DNA from: Bacillota bacterium
GTDB lineage: Bacteria > Bacillota > Sulfobacillia > JAJZYS01 > JAJYTV01
DNA length: 34,876 nucleotides
Reading direction: 5' to 3'
NCBI GenBank assembly: GCA_021793315.1
Contig: JAJYSZ010000028.1
Span: forward strand, 1 to 34,876
Below, one piece after another: positions 32,376 to 34,876 of this stretch. The notes below the pieces were generated by a model. It had not been told where the DNA came from. It did no database searches and saw nothing but the letters and a program-made list of their open reading frames with translations. The translations under genes and the position numbers were made by a program. Numbering within the stretch: the first letter of the stretch is position 1; every line of letters starts with the position of its first letter.

Positions 32376-33295
32376 GGGATGCGGTGTCCCGGGTGCAGAT
32401 CCTGAGCGAGTTCCTGCACGCCCTGCACCAGGGCCGGAGCCGGCTCCGAAAGCAGGTTCGAGTCAATGTTCTGCTCGACGCGCCCATGACGCACCGCCGA
32501 GATCTGGGACCAGCCCGGCCGCGCCGCCACAGTCTTGGCGCTCGCGTATGGCATGTCGAGCAGGACGATCACCTGCGGATCCTGCGCGATGATCGTCTCG
32601 CTCGAGAGGGCTGGGTACTGCTGGCGCGTCACGCCATCCGCGATATTGCTGCCTCCCGCGGTCTTGATCAGTCCGTCCAGGAAGCTGCCCGGTCCGGCGG
32701 TGTAATACTGCGTCGGGTCAAGCTCGACGTAGACCTTGGGCTGGCTGAGACCGCGGACCGCCTTGCCGATCGCCTGGAGCTTCGCCTTCATCGAGGCGAC
32801 GAGCGCTGCCGCCTTGGCCGACCGCCCCGCAGCCTTGCCGACAAAGGCGATATCCTTGTAGATTCCCTGGACGCTGCTCGGATCCAGGGTGGCCACGCGC
32901 AGATGCAGGGCCTCGATCTCCGAAATGTTCTTGACGCCCTGCATGGCAAGGACGAGCTGCGGATGGAGGGCGGCGATCTTCTCGACGTTGAGGCCCGTGT
33001 AGGAGTCGCCGACCACGGTCAGCCCCCTGGCCTCGCGGCTGTACGGCTCGGGATCGTACTGGATGCTCTCGTCGTCGATGCCCACGATGTCCTTGCGCAG
33101 GCCAAGCGAGAGAAGGATCTGGGTATTCGACGGGCCGAGGGATACGATGCGCGTCACGGGAGTCTTGAGCGTCAGGTGCTTGCCCATGTCGTCGGTGAGA
33201 TGGATCGGACCGGTGGCCTGCTGGGCCTGGCCGCAGCCGGCGAGCAGCATCGCGCTCGCGGCGGCAAGCGCAGCGATCCCTGCAAAGCGGTGCAT
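32372..33295 (-). CDS. btuF: Corrinoid-binding lipoprotein of the ABC importer
   Basis: Surface-anchored binding protein of 307 residues. The signal peptide (MHRFAGIAALAAASAML) ends in a lipobox LAGC, so Cys21 or thereabouts would be lipidated. The periplasmic-binding fold (PF01497 type) shows RIVSLGPSNTQILLSLGL, VVGDSYTGLNVEKIAALHPQ, FVGKAAGRSAKAAALVASM and ETIIAQDPQVIVLLD. The ATG at 33295 has AAGGAG 7 bases upstream. It is first in the operon, directly below the cobalamin riboswitch. Confidence 0.92.
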   Translation of the reverse strand: MHRFAGIAALAAASAMLLAGCGQAQQATGPIHLTDDMGKHLTLKTPVTRIVSLGPSNTQILLSLGLRKDIVGIDDESIQYDPEPYSREARGLTVVGDSYTGLNVEKIAALHPQLVLAMQGVKNISEIEALHLRVATLDPSSVQGIYKDIAFVGKAAGRSAKAAALVASMKAKLQAIGKAVRGLSQPKVYVELDPTQYYTAGPGSFLDGLIKTAGGSNIADGVTRQQYPALSSETIIAQDPQVIVLLDMPYASAKTVAARPGWSQISAVRHGRVEQNIDSNLLSEPAPALVQGVQELAQDLHPGHRIP

Positions 33296-33321
33296 GCAAA
33301 CACTCCTTCCCTGGACATGCG

Positions 33322-33344
33322 AAACGCCCGGATTGCTCCGGGCG
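33322..33344 (-). terminator. Expression-platform hairpin of the B12 riboswitch
   Basis: CGCCCGGA (33344-33337) and TCCGGGCG (33332-33325) with a GCAA tetraloop, followed by TTTCGC, lie just ahead of the btuF ribosome site. A second stem (GAAGGC...GCCTTC, about 33375-33353) precedes it. The short T-run leaves open whether control is on transcription or translation. Confidence 0.6.
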
Positions 33345-33410
33345 GCCCCCAAGAAGGCAGCGCTGCGCCGCCTTCCGGCGTGGCCTCTCCTCCGGAGGAT
33401 CGCCGGCATG

Positions 33411-33565
33411 GCGCGGGCAGGTCTCCTGGCTCGCGGTGTCCTCGCGCCGCCTTCCCGTCTCTCGACAGTGGCTTTCGTGGCGCTCATCGGCCGCATACAG
33501 TGGCGGGACCGCTCAGGCTTCTCACCTGATTCCCTCTTCGCCCTCCCGTGGGAGGGCACCCGCAA
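33411..33565 (-). ncRNA. Cobalamin (AdoCbl-type) riboswitch
   Basis: On the minus strand, in order: P1 arm GCGGG, GAAGAGGGAA, CAGGTGAGAAGCCTG, GCGGTCCCGCCACTGTA, AAAGCCACTG, GGGAAGG, and the B12 box AGCCAGGAGACCTGCC (33431-33416), then the closing P1 arm CCCGC (33417-33413). This is the full conserved core. It should repress btuF-btuC-btuD when B12 is plentiful. Confidence 0.96.
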
Positions 33566-33590
33566 CCCTGCAATATGCAGTTGCCAAATC

Positions 33591-34385
33591 CTATAGTGAA
33601 CGAACGCGCGGCGACTGCGCAAGAGTCTGCGCGGGATAGCGCCGCCTCTGCAGCATCTCATCGCCCAGCTCTGTCTCCCACGGCGTGAGCGACGACAGGT
33701 CCGGACCCCAGCCAAGCGCGACAGCCTGGCGCAGGATCTCGGCCTTCACCTCGGCGAGGGCGATGTCCCTCCCTGCCTCCCGCAGAAGTGAGGTGACGGC
33801 CTCGGGCTTCAGCACGCGATCGCTGCCGGCGCGGCGGTAGAACTCCTGCAGCAGGGCGGTGGTGCGCTGGGGGTCTTGTCGCAGCAGCAGCATGCCGGAG
33901 ACCAGCGCGTAGCCCTGGCGCAGCGCCTGCGCGACACCCAGCAGCTTGCGCCCCCCCTGCGTCACGAGGTCCTGCGGCCCCTCGCAGTAGGAACCCTCCG
34001 CCCGACCGAACCGCACCGGCGCGCCGATCGCCGCGAGCGCGCGGCGCACAGGCCGCGTGAGCTCGTGAAAGTTCGAGTCCAGGCGCGAAAGGTCGCGGCA
34101 GGGCACGGCGCCGAAGAAGCTCAGGCAGCCCTCGTCGAGGAGAACCGCCGCGCCGCCCCCGACGCGCACGTAGACGGGCAGTCCCTGCGCCTCAAGCCAG
34201 GCGACGCCCCGCTCGGGGTGGGGCAGGCGCAGATCCTGCGGACCAAGCAGCACGTAGGGCTTGTTCATGCGCAAGCAGAACGTCTCAGGAACCCGGCCGG
34301 CCGCCACCGCGACGGCAACCGTTTCCGCAAGCGTCGGCGAAACCTGCCAGAGCCGAGGATCCTCGGTCGCATCGATGAGGCGCAA
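33591..34385 (-). CDS. lipL: Octanoyl-[GcvH]:protein N-octanoyltransferase (lipoyl amidotransferase)
   Basis: Moves octanoyl groups from GcvH to the E2 subunits of dehydrogenases in the Bacillota route of lipoate assembly. The 264 residues follow Bacillus LipL: VLLGPQDLRLPHPERGVAWL, VYVRVGGGAAVLLDEG, and AEGSYCEGPQDLV with the catalytic Cys (Cys134) in GSYC, then GGRKLLGVAQALRQG with the conserved Lys. I choose the TTG at 34385 because AGGAGGAG lies 5 bases upstream; an ATG at 34427 is possible but poorer. LipM, LipA or GcvH genes are not in view. Confidence 0.9.
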   Translation of the reverse strand: MRLIDATEDPRLWQVSPTLAETVAVAVAAGRVPETFCLRMNKPYVLLGPQDLRLPHPERGVAWLEAQGLPVYVRVGGGAAVLLDEGCLSFFGAVPCRDLSRLDSNFHELTRPVRRALAAIGAPVRFGRAEGSYCEGPQDLVTQGGRKLLGVAQALRQGYALVSGMLLLRQDPQRTTALLQEFYRRAGSDRVLKPEAVTSLLREAGRDIALAEVKAEILRQAVALGWGPDLSSLTPWETELGDEMLQRRRYPAQTLAQSPRVRSL

Positions 34386-34737
34386 GCTGTCTCCTCCTGC
34401 GCATGCTCCGGGTTGCGCCACCAGCATACAGCAACGTTCCAGGCGATAGGTCCCCGCCACCCCTGCAGCCGCATCCGCCCCGGTGTTGCCTGGCCTAAGA
34501 CTGATCCCGGGTCCGCCCGGTTCGTGAAAGCAGGCGACGCGCTTGAGCCTGTCTCGGCTCCTGCCGCCTCGTCCAGGCAACCATGTCATTTCTCATTCGA
34601 CCATAATCGCTGATCCGTCAAACCGGGACAGAAGCGTCGAGCCCCACACGACACGGCAAATCCGGTTGCGTCCAACCCCACCGCATGGTACCGTATATAT
34701 CGTTTGTACCTTTCTCGAACATTGGGAGGGCTCACTC
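34386..34737. other. Divergent intergenic region lipL / rpmB
   Basis: About 350 bases with no gene I can support. Short open frames on both strands lack homology. Near rpmB there is an A/T-rich patch (CGTATATATCG, about 34692-34702) flanked by GGTAC and GTACC, which may belong to the rpmB promoter, but I cannot place a clear -35/-10 pair. Confidence 0.5.
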
Positions 34738-34876
34738 GTGGCTAAGACCTGCTCCGTGTGCGGCAAGGGCGTCGCGCACGGCAACCTCGTATCGCACTCG
34801 AATATCAAGACACACCGCACGTGGGGCGCCAACATCCAGACCGTGCGCGCCGTCGTCAACGGCCACGTCGAGCGCG
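34738..34876 (+). CDS. rpmB: 50S ribosomal protein L28, 3' end cut by window
   Basis: The 46 visible codons read AKTCSVCGKGVAHGNLVSHS, then NIKTHRTWGANIQTVRAV and VNGHVER, the start of L28 with the zinc-type C-x2-C pair. The GTG at 34738 has GGGAGG 8 bases upstream. The gene runs off the window edge; L28 is usually about 60-64 residues, so only some 15-20 are missing. Confidence 0.96.
   Translation, partial: MAKTCSVCGKGVAHGNLVSHSNIKTHRTWGANIQTVRAVVNGHVER

Noticed and set aside
34660-34702. rpmB promoter with TTGCGT and TATATA
   Set aside because: The two hexamers are 22-23 bases apart, too far for a usual sigma-A promoter, so I do not list it as a feature.

Overview
The window reads as about 35 kb of chromosome from an endospore-forming, high-G+C member of the Bacillota. 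Support for this: two alpha/beta-type small acid-soluble spore proteins next to the germination protease gpr; the FapR-type fatty-acid regulon; a tryptophan T-box leader; the ylb-type cluster (rsmD-coaD-ylbK-ylbL-yceD-rpmF) known from Bacillus; LipL, an amidotransferase typical of Bacillota; and frequent GTG/TTG starts with strong GGAGG ribosome sites. The genus cannot be named from this sequence.

Layout. 1-1692: end of urocanate hydratase (hutU, + strand), closed by a two-way terminator. 1762-3025: a metallo-beta-lactamase-fold hydrolase, followed by decayed pieces of a second such hydrolase and of a HepT/DUF86 protein. 3026-8948 (all -): a lipid operon read fapR-plsX-fabD-fabG-acpP-fabF-rnc-ASCH, driven by a promoter whose -10 lies inside a FapR-like operator. 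9066-13637 (-): yceD-rpmF with its own promoter and terminator, and upstream of it rsmD-coaD-ylbK-ylbL plus a strikingly Gln-rich repeat protein of unknown function. 13657-15846 (-): a ComA-type phosphosulfolactate synthase and an MFS transporter. 15940-18130: a DUF441 membrane protein, two SASP genes and gpr, the last with a good sigma-G-like promoter. 18363-21288 (+): an APC permease, an M20 metallopeptidase and a Nudix hydrolase.

21285-30238 (-) is a nine-gene aromatic operon read trpE-G-D-C-F-B-A-aroF-aroA. It starts from a consensus promoter and a T-box leader with a UGG (Trp) specifier, so uncharged tRNA-Trp should switch on the first committed shikimate step, EPSP synthase and the whole tryptophan branch together. 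30601-33565 (-) is a btuF-btuC-btuD corrinoid importer under a cobalamin riboswitch. 33591-34385 (-) is lipL, and the window ends in the start of rpmB (L28) on the + strand.

Most of the content is conserved housekeeping and I do not see a clear-cut new defence or mobile system. The items most worth a second look are the Gln-rich repeat protein embedded in the ylb cluster, the Cys-to-Ala change in the urocanase signature, the ASCH protein coupled to RNase III, the tandem gene remnants at 2529-2974, promoters whose hexamers contain the stop codon of the upstream gene, and the patatin protein lacking the usual oxyanion-hole arginine.
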